DNA of 64,000 nt from Oscillospiraceae bacterium. GTDB lineage: Bacteria; Bacillota; Clostridia; Oscillospirales; Oscillospiraceae. Where the stretch lies: NCBI GenBank assembly GCA_022846075.1, contig AP025582.1, positions 310,001 to 374,000 on the forward strand. Reading direction: 5' to 3'. This document shows positions 31,421 to 40,144 of this stretch, piece by piece. The notes under the pieces were generated by a model, which saw only the letters and a program-made list of their open reading frames with translations, was not told the origin of the DNA and searched no databases. The number at the start of each line of letters is the position of its first letter. Position 1 is the first letter of the stretch. A program made the translations under genes and the position numbers.

Positions 31421-32382
31421 CCGACGCCTTTGGACGGAAGATCGACTATCTGCGGCTGTCCATCACCGACCGCTGCAACCTCCGCTGCCGCTACTGCATG
31501 CCGGAGGAGGTGCCCTTCGTGCCCCACGAAAATATCCTCCGCTATGAGGAGATGGTCCGGGTGTGCGCCGCCGCCGCCCGGCTGGGGGTGGACACCATCA
31601 AGGTCACCGGGGGGGAGCCCTTGGCCCGAAAGGGCTGCGCCGGGCTGGTCCGGGCGCTGAAGGAGGTCCCCGGCATCCGGCAGGTGACCCTGACCACCAA
31701 CGGTGTCCTGCTGGCCGGTCAGCTCCCGGAGCTGCTGGCGGCGGGGCTGGACGCGGTGAACATCAGCATCGACACCCTGGACCGGGAGGGCTACCGGGCG
31801 GTCACCGGCCGGGATGACCTGCCCCGGGCCCTGGCGGGGCTGGAGGCGGCCCTGGCGGCCGGGGTGCGGACCAAGATCAACGTGGTCCCCCTGGCCGGGA
31901 CCGGCCGGGAAGGCCTGCTGGCCCTGGCCGCTCTGGCCCAGGACCGGCCGCTGGACGTGCGCTTCATCGAGCTGATGCCGGTGGGCCATGGGGCCGATCT
32001 CGCCCCCTTCGGCCAGGCGGAGCTGCTGGCCGCCCTGAGGGAGCGCTGGCCCGGCCTGGCCCCTGTGGAAGAGCGCCGGGGCAACGGCCCCGCCCGGTAT
32101 TGGAGGGCTCCCGGCATGAAGGGGGCCCTAGGCTTCATCAGCGCCGTCAGCCATGAGTTCTGTGGGGGCTGCAACCGCTTCCGCCTGACCAGTGAGGGCT
32201 TTTTGAAGCTGTGCCTGTGCTACGGCGGAGGGGTGGACCTGCGGCCCCTCCTGCGGGGGGGCGCCTCCGACGGGGAGCTGGAGGAGACCATCCGGCAGGC
32301 GGTCTGGAACAAGCCGGCCCACCACTCCTTCGGCCGGGGGCCGACGGAGGAGGGGCGGCTGATGTCCCAGATCGGCGGGTAA
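31417..32382 (+). CDS. moaA: GTP 3',8-cyclase MoaA (radical SAM)
   Basis: 321 residues. The radical-SAM cluster motif CNLRCRYC is at about 22-29, [10 protein letters not shown] is the SAM-binding GGE region, and the C-terminal cluster that binds GTP has its three Cys in [20 protein letters not shown]. MoaA rearranges GTP to the 3',8-cyclo intermediate for MoaC. It lacks the extreme C-terminal GG pair in perfect form but ends in QIGG, consistent with the family GG tail. Last gene of the mobB operon. Confidence 0.95.
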   Translation: MTDAFGRKIDYLRLSITDRCNLRCRYCMPEEVPFVPHENILRYEEMVRVCAAAARLGVDTIKVTGGEPLARKGCAGLVRALKEVPGIRQVTLTTNGVLLAGQLPELLAAGLDAVNISIDTLDREGYRAVTGRDDLPRALAGLEAALAAGVRTKINVVPLAGTGREGLLALAALAQDRPLDVRFIELMPVGHGADLAPFGQAELLAALRERWPGLAPVEERRGNGPARYWRAPGMKGALGFISAVSHEFCGGCNRFRLTSEGFLKLCLCYGGGVDLRPLLRGGASDGELEETIRQAVWNKPAHHSFGRGPTEEGRLMSQIGG

Positions 32383-32551
32383 TTTCACTTCTGGGTAGAG
32401 AGACCCGGCCTGCGCTAAAAGCTTGCCACCGGTGCATTTGTTTCACGCTGCGGGCCTCGCTTTGTTTGGATTTGTCCTTTAGAATTGCCAACAAGGGAGA
32501 AAAAACCACGGCCCCTTATTTTGCAAGAGTTCCAGGGTTTGTCAGGCCCTA
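32383..32551. other. Gap after moaA, left part
   Basis: The whole 32383-32915 gap has no supported gene. In this part I see only GC-rich sequence without a clear terminator; the remainder is the repeat at 32552-32793 plus a 120-base leader of the MOSC-MogA gene. Confidence 0.5.
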
Positions 32552-32793
32552 GGCTTCCCCTGGGGGAAGCTGTCGAGCGAAGCGAGACTGATGAGGGGAA
32601 CTTACCGTTTGGCAGGGCCACCCCCCTGTGGGACCGAGGGCGGGTCGCTGAGGACAGCGGCCCCTGTGCCCCCCCTTCCAACCACCCCGCAAAGCCCGGC
32701 ATTCCCCCACCCCGTAGGGGCCGATGTCCTCACCGGCCTGCCCCCCTCTCAGCCCCCTTCGGGGGCAGCTCCCCCGCAGGGGGGGCCCTTGGC
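32552..32793. repeat. Dispersed hairpin-rich repeat, copy 1
   Basis: It begins with a 53-base block (32552-32604) shared, with one or so mismatches, with 37969-38021: a CTTCCCC-TGGGGGAAG hairpin, then a GTCGAGCG-AAGCGAGAC hairpin and TGATGAGGGGAAC. The right end (about 32755-32793) has CCCCCTTCGGGGG and CTCCCCC..GGGGG hairpins ending in CCTTGGC. This looks like a miniature, non-coding repeat of the kind scattered in Oscillospiraceae genomes. Confidence 0.7.
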
Positions 32794-32915
32794 AAAACAA
32801 GCAGGGTTTTCCGCCTGTGCGGCGCAGAGCGAAACACACGCCGTCCAGGCGTACCCCTGTTCTCCCCAAGAGAAGCGCACAGCTGCCCCAGTCCGCGAAC
32901 AAAGGAGACGATCTT

Positions 32916-33866
32916 ATGTCAACTATTAAAGCCATCTGCCTCAGCGAGAAAAAGGGCACCCAAAAGCACCCCGTCCCCGCCGCCCGGCTGGTGGAGGACT
33001 GGGGCCTGGAGGGGGACGCCCACGCCGGCCACTGGCACCGGCAGGTTTCCCTGCTGTCCTTCGAGAAAATCGAAGCCTTCCGGGCCAAGGGGGCCGACGT
33101 GGCCTTCGGCGCCTTCGGGGAAAACCTGGTGGTGGAGGGCTATGACTTCCGCAATCTCCCTGTGGGTACTCGCTTCCAGTGCGGCGACGCCCTGCTGGAG
33201 ATGACCCAGATCGGTAAGGAGTGCCACACCCACTGCGCCATCTACCAGGTGATGGGGGAGTGCATCATGCCCCATGAGGGGGTCTTTGCCAAGGTGCTGA
33301 GGGGCGGGGATATCCGCGTGGGGGACGAGCTTGTCATGCTCCCCCCGGACCCCGCCGTCCGCCGGGCGGCGGTGGTGACCCTCTCCGACAAGGGCGCCAA
33401 GGGGGAGCGGGCGGACGAGAGCGGCCCGGTGCTGGCAAAGCTCCTCACCGAGGCGGGCTATGAAGTAGTGGAAGAGCTGCTCATCCCCGACGAGCAGAGC
33501 CGCATTCAGATGGAGCTCATCCGTCTCTCCGACGGCCGCCAGTGCCATCTGGTGCTCACCACCGGCGGCACCGGCTTCTCCCCCCGGGACGTGACCCCCG
33601 AGGCCACCCTGGCGGTGGCTACCCGGAACGCCCCCGGTATCGCCGAGGCCATCCGGGCCTACTCCATGACCATCACCCCCCGGGCCATGCTCAGCCGCGG
33701 GGCCTCGGTCATCCGAAACGGCACCCTCATCGTCAACCTCCCCGGCAGTCCCAAGGCCGCCCGGGAGGGGGCGGAGTACATCCTGCCCGCCCTGGGCCAT
33801 GGCCTGGACATCCTGCGGGGGACGGCCGGGGAGTGCGCCCTTACTTTTTCTCGAGAGAAAAAGTAA
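32916..33866 (+). CDS. MOSC domain - MogA/MoaB fusion
   Basis: 316 residues from ATG 32916 (AAAGGAG in front). Residues 1-145 are a MOSC domain (LVEDWGLEGDAHAGHWHRQVSLLS, FGAFGENLVVEG, IGKECHTHCAIYQ, with Cys and His for metal or sulfur handling). Residues about 150-316 are a MogA/MoaB molybdopterin adenylyltransferase domain (AAVVTLSDKGAKGERADESGPVL, LVLTTGGTGFSPRDVTPEAT, PGSPKAAREGAEYILPAL). MOSC domains sulfurate or modify Moco; MogA adenylates molybdopterin. The fusion brings two late steps together. Upstream gene order keeps it with the Mo cluster but it has its own leader. Confidence 0.92.
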   Translation: MSTIKAICLSEKKGTQKHPVPAARLVEDWGLEGDAHAGHWHRQVSLLSFEKIEAFRAKGADVAFGAFGENLVVEGYDFRNLPVGTRFQCGDALLEMTQIGKECHTHCAIYQVMGECIMPHEGVFAKVLRGGDIRVGDELVMLPPDPAVRRAAVVTLSDKGAKGERADESGPVLAKLLTEAGYEVVEELLIPDEQSRIQMELIRLSDGRQCHLVLTTGGTGFSPRDVTPEATLAVATRNAPGIAEAIRAYSMTITPRAMLSRGASVIRNGTLIVNLPGSPKAAREGAEYILPALGHGLDILRGTAGECALTFSREKK

Positions 33867-33867
33867 G
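33840..33867. terminator. 28-base perfect palindrome over the MOSC-MogA stop
   Basis: CTTACTTTTTCTCG and its exact complement, encoding the last residues LTFSREKK and the stop codon. It can fold as a hairpin in either direction; the T-run is inside the stem, so termination is uncertain. Confidence 0.5.
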
Positions 33868-33987
33868 CAAAAAGAGCTTCCATAGACCGCCTCTTGGGAG
33901 GAGGCGGGAAATTGGGAAACACTTTCAGAAGCCGTTTTTCGGGCGGAACGGAACCCCTGTCAACGCCCGTTTCAATAGGTCCCAAAA

Positions 33988-34068
33988 TCTTCGAGCCCGT
34001 CTCGCCTAAAGCGGACGCCATGGGAGCGGGCCAAAGGGTACGCCGGGAAACGGGCGTGCCTTCCGTTT
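33988..34068 (+). ncRNA. Moco-type riboswitch, copy 2 (upstream of modA)
   Basis: Homologous in block order to copy 1 at 29207-29290 (CGAGCC, ACGCCATGGG, GCGGGCCA, GCCGGGAAACGG, GCCTTCC). Here the ribosome binding site (AAAAGGAGAG, 34070-34079) directly follows the aptamer and there is no separate terminator, so control is more likely at translation initiation of modA. Confidence 0.78.
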
Positions 34069-34085
34069 GAAAAGGAGAGAAACCC

Positions 34086-34922
34086 ATGAAAAAGCTTGTG
34101 ACCTACGCTCTGTCCCTATCCCTTGCCCTGTCCCTGACCGCCTGCGGGGGAGGTGCCGCCCCGTCCCAGGCCCCGGAGACCACCGCTCCCGCCGCTGAGA
34201 GCGCCCCGGCGGAGACCCCCGCCGCCGAGGCCGTGGAGCTTCACGTCTATGCCGCCGCCTCCCTCACCGAGTCTATGAACCAGATCGCCGAGAACTACAA
34301 GGCCGTGGCCCCCAACGTGACCATTACGTATACCTTCGACTCCTCCGGCACCCTCAAGACCCAGATCGAGGAGGGGGGTGACTGCGACCTCTTCCTCTCC
34401 GCCGCCCAGAAGCAGATGAACGGCCTTGCCGAGGGCGGGTACGTCGACGAGAACAGCCGGGTGGATCTGCTGGAGAACAAGGTCACCCTGGCCGTGCCCC
34501 AGGGCAACCCCGCGGGGGTGGCGTCCTTTGAGGACGTGAACACCGATAAGGTGAAGATGATCGCCCTGGGCAACTCTGACGTGCCCGTGGGCCAGTATTC
34601 CCAGGAGCTCTTCACCGCCATGGGCGTCTGGGACGCCATCCAGGACAAGATCACCTTCGGCTCCAACGTGAAGGAGGTCACCACCTGGGTGGGGGAGAGC
34701 ACCGTGGACTGCGGCGTGGTCTACGCCACCGACGCCTTCTCCGCCGGGCTGGAGGTGGTGGCCGAGGCCGACCCGGCCCTGCTCACGAATCAGGTCATCT
34801 ACCCCGCCGCCGTGCTGGCCGCCTCCGCCCATAAGGACGAGGCCCAGGCGTTTTTGGACTATTTAAAGACCAATGAGAGCGTGGCCGTGTTTGAGAGCGT
34901 TGGCTTCGCCATGGCGAAATAA
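34086..34922 (+). CDS. modA: Molybdate-binding lipoprotein ModA
   Basis: 278 residues. Signal peptide with lipobox LTAC (about 18-21), then an Ala/Pro/Glu-rich linker (about 22-50). The mature domain begins ELHVYAAASLTESMNQIAENY, and continues with ITYTFDSSGTLKTQIEEGG and CDLFLSAAQKQMN, all classic ModA. YSQELFTAMGVWD and STVDCGVVYATDAFSAGLEVV complete the fold. It captures molybdate (or tungstate) for ModBC. The riboswitch before it links uptake to cofactor supply. Confidence 0.94.
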   Translation: MKKLVTYALSLSLALSLTACGGGAAPSQAPETTAPAAESAPAETPAAEAVELHVYAAASLTESMNQIAENYKAVAPNVTITYTFDSSGTLKTQIEEGGDCDLFLSAAQKQMNGLAEGGYVDENSRVDLLENKVTLAVPQGNPAGVASFEDVNTDKVKMIALGNSDVPVGQYSQELFTAMGVWDAIQDKITFGSNVKEVTTWVGESTVDCGVVYATDAFSAGLEVVAEADPALLTNQVIYPAAVLAASAHKDEAQAFLDYLKTNESVAVFESVGFAMAK

Positions 34923-35017
34923 GGGCGGGCGGCTGATAGCCGCCCCTGCATGGGGTTTTACAAAAAAACGGGGCGGAGCGTGTCCGCCGGAATACCATAG
35001 AAAGGCAGGTGGGAAGG

Positions 35018-35707
35018 ATGGACTGGTTCCCGCTGCTCAACTCCCTGCGCATCGCGGCCATCTCCACCGTCTGCGTCTTTTTCCTGGGCATCCTGGCGGC
35101 CTATTACGTGGCCAGGCTGCCCAAGGTGGCCAAGGGGCTGCTGGACTGCCTGCTCACCCTGCCCCTGGTGCTCCCCCCCACGGTGGTGGGCTTTTTCCTG
35201 CTGAAGCTGCTGGGGCCCAAGACCGTTTTGGGGGCGTGGCTGCTGGACACCTTCGCCCTCCGGGTCACCATGACCTGGCCCGCCGCCATCTTCGCCGTCA
35301 TCATCGTCACCTTCCCCCTGATGTACCGCACCGCCCGGGGGGCCTTCGAGGCCTTCGACCCCAACCTCCTGGCGGCGGGGCGCACCCTGGGCCGGTCCAA
35401 CTCCTGGGTTTTTTGGCGGGTGCTGATGCCGGGGTGCAGGGAGGGGCTCATGGCGGGCACCGTGCTGGCCTTTGCAAGGGGCCTGGGAGAGTACGGGGCC
35501 ACCTCTATGGTCTCCGGCTACACCCCCGGCAAGACGGCCACCATCGCCACCACCGTCTACCAGCTCTGGCGGGAGGGGAACGATGTTCTGGCCTACCGCT
35601 GGGTGGCGGTGAATGTGGGCATCTCCCTGGCCGTCCTCCTGGCGGTGAACCTGCTGGAGCGCCGGGAGAAGCGGGACAAGTGGCCCGCCGGGGCGCCGGA
35701 GGTGTGA
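35018..35707 (+). CDS. modB: Molybdate ABC transporter permease ModB
   Basis: 229 residues from ATG 35018 (AGGTGGG 5 bases before); a GTG at 35009 is less likely. Five to six membrane helices, with the ABC-permease EAA loop seen at AAGRTLGRSNSWVFWRVLMPGCREGLMAG (about 122-150). LPLVLPPTVVGFFLL and the GLGEYGATSMVSGYTPGKTATIATTVY segment are ModB hallmarks. It forms the channel between ModA and the ATPase ModC, whose gene starts one base after its stop. Confidence 0.94.
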   Translation: MDWFPLLNSLRIAAISTVCVFFLGILAAYYVARLPKVAKGLLDCLLTLPLVLPPTVVGFFLLKLLGPKTVLGAWLLDTFALRVTMTWPAAIFAVIIVTFPLMYRTARGAFEAFDPNLLAAGRTLGRSNSWVFWRVLMPGCREGLMAGTVLAFARGLGEYGATSMVSGYTPGKTATIATTVYQLWREGNDVLAYRWVAVNVGISLAVLLAVNLLERREKRDKWPAGAPEV

Positions 35708-35708
35708 G

Positions 35709-36737
35709 ATGAGCTTAGAAGTACAGATCGAGAAGCGTTTTACCAAGTTCCACCTGAAGGTGGCCTTCACCACCGGCGAGGGCCTTACCGGCCTGCTGGG
35801 GGCCTCCGGCTGCGGCAAGAGCATGACCCTCAAATGCGTGGCCGGCCTGGTGACGCCAGACGCGGGGCGCATCGTCCTGGACGGCCGGGTGCTGTTTGAC
35901 GTGGAGAAAAAGATCGACCTGCCCCCCCAGGAGCGGCGGGTGGGGTATCTCTTTCAAAATTATGCCCTCTTTCCCAACATGACGGTGGCCCAGAACATCG
36001 AGGCCGGGGCCAGGGACCGCCACCGCCGCCGGGAGACGGCGGCGGACCTCATGGCCCGCTTCCAGATCGGGGAGCTGGCGGGCAAATACCCCCGCCAGCT
36101 CTCCGGGGGCCAGCAGCAGCGGGCGGCCCTGGCCCGGCTCTTCGCCAGCGACCCGGAGTGCCTGCTGCTGGACGAGCCCTTTTCCGCCCTGGACGGCTAT
36201 TTGCGCTGGGAGATGGAGCTGGAGCTGACGGATTTCCTCCGGGAGTTCCCCGGCCCGGCGGTACTGGTGACCCACGACCGGGGGGAGGTCTATCGTATGT
36301 GCCGACAGGCCTGCGTGCTGGACCACGGCAGGTCGGAGCCCGAGCGGGAGGTCAAGGCCCTCTTTCAGGCCCCCGACACCCTGTCCGCCTGCCTCCTCTC
36401 CGGGTGCAAGAACGTCTCCCGGGCCCGGAGGGCCGGGGAGGGGCGGGTGGAGGCCCTGGACTGGGGCGTGACCCTGGACGTGGCCGGGCCGGTGCCCCCG
36501 GAGCTGGCCCATGTGGGCATCCGGGCCCACTTCATTACCCCCGGCCCAGGCCCCAACTCCATCCCCTGCCGGGTGGAGCGGGTAGTGGAGGACGTGTTCT
36601 CCACTGTTGTTATGTTAACTGCTCCCGGCCCGGAGCGGCTTCGGATGGAGCTGTCCAAGGAGGACTGGGAGGCCCTGGGAGAACCGGACCGGCTGACGGT
36701 GTCGGTGAAGCCGGAAGATATCATGCTGTTGAAATGA
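35709..36737 (+). CDS. modC: Molybdate ABC transporter ATPase ModC
   Basis: 342 residues. Walker A GASGCGKS (about 34-41), Q-loop FQNYALFPNMTV, signature LSGGQQQR (about 132-139), Walker B CLLLDEPFSALD and switch VTHDRGEVYRMC are all present. The C-terminal part (about 270-342) is a TOBE/MOP-like domain (GPNSIPCRVERVVEDVFSTVVMLT) that binds molybdate for feedback. Energises molybdate import with ModA and ModB. Confidence 0.94.
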   Translation: MSLEVQIEKRFTKFHLKVAFTTGEGLTGLLGASGCGKSMTLKCVAGLVTPDAGRIVLDGRVLFDVEKKIDLPPQERRVGYLFQNYALFPNMTVAQNIEAGARDRHRRRETAADLMARFQIGELAGKYPRQLSGGQQQRAALARLFASDPECLLLDEPFSALDGYLRWEMELELTDFLREFPGPAVLVTHDRGEVYRMCRQACVLDHGRSEPEREVKALFQAPDTLSACLLSGCKNVSRARRAGEGRVEALDWGVTLDVAGPVPPELAHVGIRAHFITPGPGPNSIPCRVERVVEDVFSTVVMLTAPGPERLRMELSKEDWEALGEPDRLTVSVKPEDIMLLK

Positions 36738-36746
36738 GGTGCGGGA

Positions 36747-37919
36747 ATGGAGCGGATTTCTGTGGAGCGGGGCGCGGCCCTGCTGTTGGAGCGGGTAAAG
36801 CCCCTGGCGAGGTGGGAGAAGATCTCCCCGGCCCAGGCGCCGGGGAGGGTGCTGTGGGAAAGCGTCACAGCCAAGCTGGACACGCCCCCTTTTGACCGCT
36901 CCCCGCTGGACGGCTATGCCCTGCGCTCCGTGGACGCGGAGGGGGCGGGGCCTGAAAAGCCCGCCCGGCTTACCCTGGGGGAGGCCGTGGGGCCGGGGAC
37001 GGCCGTCCCCGTGTCCACCGGGTCGCCCATTCCCGCCGGGGCGGACTGCGTGGTCAAGGTGGAGGACACCCGCCGGGATGGGGACGCTGTCCTGGTGTGC
37101 GTCGCCCCGGCCCATTGGGAGAACTATGTGTTCCGCGGGGAGGACATGCCCGTGGGCCGCACCATTTTTCCCGTGGGGACCCGGATGGACTGGACCCACG
37201 TGGCCGCCCTGGCCGCCCAGGGAGTGACGGCGCTGGCGGCGGCGGCCCGGCCCAAGGTGGGGGTCCTGCCCACCGGAGGGGAGCTGGTCCCCGCCGGGGC
37301 CCCCCTGCCCTCGTCGGGTATCTATGACGCCAACGGCCCCATGCTGTGCGCCCGGCTCCAGGCCCTCGGGATGGAACCGGTGGCCTTCCCCCCCGTGGGG
37401 GACGACGCGGAGCTGCTGGCCGGGCGGGTCCGGGCGGCGCTGGCCAAATGCGACTTCCTCCTCACCACCGGCGGGGTGTCGGTGGGGGCGGAGGACGCCA
37501 TGCCCCGGGCGGCGGAACTGCTGGGGGCTGAGGTGCTGTTCCACGGACTGGCTGTCCGCCCCGGCTCCCCCGCCATGGCATTTCTGGCGGAGGGCAAGCC
37601 GGTGCTGGCCCTGTCGGGGAACCCCTTCGCCTCCCTGGTCGTCTTTGAGGCGGTGGGCCGCCCCGCCCTGGAAAAGCTGGCGGGGATGGAGGGGGCTCTG
37701 CCCGGGAGGATGACCCTTCCCCTGGCCGAGGGCCTGCCCGCCTCCCAGGTCCGGCGGTTCATCCGGGCGGTCAGGACCCCGGAAGGAAGGGTCTGCCCCG
37801 CGGCGGGGGGACATTCCTCCGGCATGGTCTGGTCCCTGGCGGGCTGCGACTGTCTCATCGACCGTTCCCCCGGCCCCGCGCTGGAGCCGGGGAGCCCTGT
37901 GCCCCTTTTGATTTTGTGA
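36747..37919 (+). CDS. moeA: Molybdopterin molybdenumtransferase MoeA
   Basis: 390 residues, near the usual 400. Family motifs: FDRSPLDGYALRSVD (about 50-64), VSTGSPIPAGADCVVKVED, RGEDMPVG, then the MoCF_biosynth domain with VGVLPTGGELVPAG, GIYDANGPML, LLTTGGVSVGAEDAMP, RPGSPAMAFL and LSGNPFASLVVFE. MoeA inserts molybdate into adenylated molybdopterin made by the MogA domain. It ends the modABC transcript, 9 bases after modC, so uptake and insertion are co-expressed. Confidence 0.94.
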   Translation: MERISVERGAALLLERVKPLARWEKISPAQAPGRVLWESVTAKLDTPPFDRSPLDGYALRSVDAEGAGPEKPARLTLGEAVGPGTAVPVSTGSPIPAGADCVVKVEDTRRDGDAVLVCVAPAHWENYVFRGEDMPVGRTIFPVGTRMDWTHVAALAAQGVTALAAAARPKVGVLPTGGELVPAGAPLPSSGIYDANGPMLCARLQALGMEPVAFPPVGDDAELLAGRVRAALAKCDFLLTTGGVSVGAEDAMPRAAELLGAEVLFHGLAVRPGSPAMAFLAEGKPVLALSGNPFASLVVFEAVGRPALEKLAGMEGALPGRMTLPLAEGLPASQVRRFIRAVRTPEGRVCPAAGGHSSGMVWSLAGCDCLIDRSPGPALEPGSPVPLLIL

Positions 37920-37968
37920 GCGGGCCTGCGTGAATAGCAGGGCATTTTGCATGGTTGAGAGGAATTTG

Positions 37969-38107
37969 GGCTTCCCCTGGGGGAAGCTGTCGAGCGGAGC
38001 GAGACTGATGAGGGGAACTTATCGGTGCAGCAGAGCCTTTTCCCATGTCCGCAGTTCCCCTCATCCGTCAGCCCTTCGGGCTGCCACCTTCCCCCAAGGG
38101 GAAGGCA
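37969..38107. repeat. Dispersed hairpin-rich repeat, copy 2
   Basis: Left block 37969-38021 matches 32552-32604. The right half (about 38054-38107) is a related inverted end: GTTCCCCTCATCCGTC, a CAGCCC-TTCG-GGGCTG-type hairpin and CCTTCCCC-AAGGGGAAGG. Left and right ends mirror each other (GATGAGGGGAAC against GTTCCCCTCATC), giving a miniature inverted-repeat element of about 140 bases without coding capacity. Confidence 0.75.
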
Positions 38108-38144
38108 TAGGGTGCGGGGATGTTCGCCCATCTCCGTTTTTTAT

Positions 38145-38187
38145 AAAAAGGACCGGGCCGTGGAGAGTTCCACGGCCCGGTCCTTTT
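38145..38187. terminator. Bidirectional terminator between moeA and the butyrate operon
   Basis: AAAAAGGACCGGGCCGTGGA pairs with TCCACGGCCCGGTCCTTTTT around a short GAGAGT-type loop. A and T tracts on both sides serve both converging transcripts. Confidence 0.93.
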
Positions 38188-38201
38188 TCTTCTTGCCTGT
38201 C

Positions 38202-39308
38202 TTACTTGGAAGCCTTGAGGGCCTTGACGGCCTCGGTGAGCATGGGGGCCACCTTGTACAGGTCGCCCACGATGCCGTAGCTGGCCACCTCGAAGATGGG
38301 GGCGTCGGCGTTCTTGTTCACCGCGATGATGCACTCGGAGTCCTGCATGCCGGCCTTGTGCTGGATGGCGCCGGAGATACCCAGGGCCACGTAGATGCGG
38401 GGGTGGACGGTCTTGCCGGTCTGGCCCACCTGGTGGGAGGCGTCGATCCAGCCGGCGTCCACGCAGGCGCGGGAGGAGCCGACCACGCCGCCCAGGGCGT
38501 TGGCCAGGTCCTGGGCCAGGGCGATGCCCTTCTCGGGGTCCTTGCTGATGCCGCGGCCCACGGAGACCACCACGTCGGCGCCGATCAGGTCCACCAGCTT
38601 CTTGGCGGCCTTCTTGATCTCCAGGATCTCCACGTGGATGTCGTCCTTGGAGAGGGTGACGGGCACCTTCTCCACCACGGTCTTGGCGGCGCCGGCCTCA
38701 TCGAAGGGCTGGGTGGCCATGACGCCGGGGCGGACGGTGGACATCTGGGGACGGAACCGGGGGCAGATGATGGTGGCCATCAGGTGGCCGCCGAAGGCGG
38801 GACGGGTCATCTTGAGGTTGGTGTTCTCCTCAAAGGCGGTGTTGTCCACGTCGATGGTGGAGGTGGTCTTGAGGAACTCCTTGTACTTGGCCACGTCCAC
38901 ATCCAGGTGGGTGCAGTCGGCGGTCAGACCGGTGTGCAGCCGGGCCGCGCAGCGGGGGCCCAGGTCACGGCCGATGTTGGTGGCGCCGATGAGGACGATC
39001 TCCGGCTTGTTGGCCTCCACCAGGTCGCAGATGACCTTGGTGTAGCCGTCGGTGGTGTAGTCCTTCAGCAGCTCATGGTCGCAGTAGTAGACCTTGTCGG
39101 CGCCGTAGCCGCCCAGGGCCTTGATGTACTCTTCCTTCACGTTGGAGCCCAGCACCACGCCGCACAGCTCCACGCCCAGGTCGTTGGCCAGCTTCCGGCC
39201 CTCGCTCAGCAGCTGATAGCTGATGGACATGATCACGCCCTCGCGCTGCTCGCAGAATACCCACACGCCCTTGAAGGCGGCGGTGTCTTTACTATTGAAT
39301 TCAGCCAT
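38202..39308 (-). CDS. etfA: Electron transfer flavoprotein alpha subunit (set 3, butyrate operon)
   Basis: 368 residues from ATG 39308. Same layout as set 1, including the N-terminal extension FNSKDTAAFKGVWVFCEQREG. FAD-domain marks: [77 protein letters not shown]. It pairs with the EtfB encoded 20 bases upstream and serves the butyryl-CoA dehydrogenase of this operon, where clostridial Bcd-Etf complexes couple crotonyl-CoA reduction to ferredoxin reduction. Final gene of the operon. Confidence 0.95.
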   Translation of the reverse strand: MAEFNSKDTAAFKGVWVFCEQREGVIMSISYQLLSEGRKLANDLGVELCGVVLGSNVKEEYIKALGGYGADKVYYCDHELLKDYTTDGYTKVICDLVEANKPEIVLIGATNIGRDLGPRCAARLHTGLTADCTHLDVDVAKYKEFLKTTSTIDVDNTAFEENTNLKMTRPAFGGHLMATIICPRFRPQMSTVRPGVMATQPFDEAGAAKTVVEKVPVTLSKDDIHVEILEIKKAAKKLVDLIGADVVVSVGRGISKDPEKGIALAQDLANALGGVVGSSRACVDAGWIDASHQVGQTGKTVHPRIYVALGISGAIQHKAGMQDSECIIAVNKNADAPIFEVASYGIVGDLYKVAPMLTEAVKALKASK

Positions 39309-39328
39309 TGTTTCCATCTCCTCTCAAG

Positions 39329-40129
39329 TTAGATAATGTGCTTGCCGTCCAGGATGCCGATCAGCTGGTCCACGGTGGCCTTGTCGGCCCCCTCCAGCAT
39401 CATGCCGGCGCCCTTGACCGGGGGGGAGAAGGACTTGTAGACGTTGGTGGGGGAGCCCTTCAGGCCGATGGTGTCGGGGTCGATCAGGGGCTCGTCCTTC
39501 AGGGTCTCGTAGTCATAGATGGCCAGCGGCTTGGAGTAGCACTCGAAGATGCCGGACACGGACATGTAGCGGGGGTTGTTCAGCTCCTTGACGCAGGTGA
39601 TGAGGCAGGGGGTCTGCATCTTGAGCATCATGTAGCCGTCCTCCAGCAGGCGCTTGACTACCACGCCGTTGCCCTCGGCCTTGATCTCGGCGGCGTAGGA
39701 CACCTGGGGCAGGCCCAGCTTCTCGGCGATCTGGGGGCCCACCTGGGCGGTGTCGCCGTCGATGGCCTGGCGGCCGCAGAAGATGATGTCGTCCTTGTCC
39801 ACGCCGATCTTGTGGATGGCCGCGGCCAAAATCTGAGAGGTGGCGTAAGTATCGGAACCGCCGAACTCACGGGCGGAGACCAGAACGGCCTCGTCACAGC
39901 CCATGGCCAGCAGCTCCCGGAGCATCCCCTCCGCGGGAGGGGGGCCCATGGAGACCACGACTACCTTGCAGCCGGTGGCGTCCTTCAGCTCCAGCGCCGC
40001 CTCCACGGCGGCCAGGTCGTCATGGTTGGTGATGGTGGCCATGGCGGCACGGTCCATCGTCCCGTCCTCTTTCACCGCCACCACGCCGGACGTATCCGGC
40101 ACCTGCTTTACACATACAATGCACTTCAT
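39329..40129 (-). CDS. etfB: Electron transfer flavoprotein beta subunit (set 3, butyrate operon)
   Basis: 266 residues from ATG 40129; a TTG at 40138 is possible. Starts MKCIVCVKQVPDTSGVVAV and has GMLRELLAMGCDEAVLVSAREFGGSDTYAT, FCGRQAIDGDTAQVGP and GLKGSPTNVYKSFSPP, close to set 1 along its full length. It carries the NADH/FAD site expected in a bifurcating Bcd-Etf complex. 15 bases separate it from bcd. Confidence 0.95.
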   Translation of the reverse strand: MKCIVCVKQVPDTSGVVAVKEDGTMDRAAMATITNHDDLAAVEAALELKDATGCKVVVVSMGPPPAEGMLRELLAMGCDEAVLVSAREFGGSDTYATSQILAAAIHKIGVDKDDIIFCGRQAIDGDTAQVGPQIAEKLGLPQVSYAAEIKAEGNGVVVKRLLEDGYMMLKMQTPCLITCVKELNNPRYMSVSGIFECYSKPLAIYDYETLKDEPLIDPDTIGLKGSPTNVYKSFSPPVKGAGMMLEGADKATVDQLIGILDGKHII

Positions 40130-40144
40130 AATCAGCAACTCTCC

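Noticed and set aside
36615-37952. 445-codon minus-strand open frame
   Set aside because: Antisense of moeA; Gly/Arg/Gln-rich without recognisable features.
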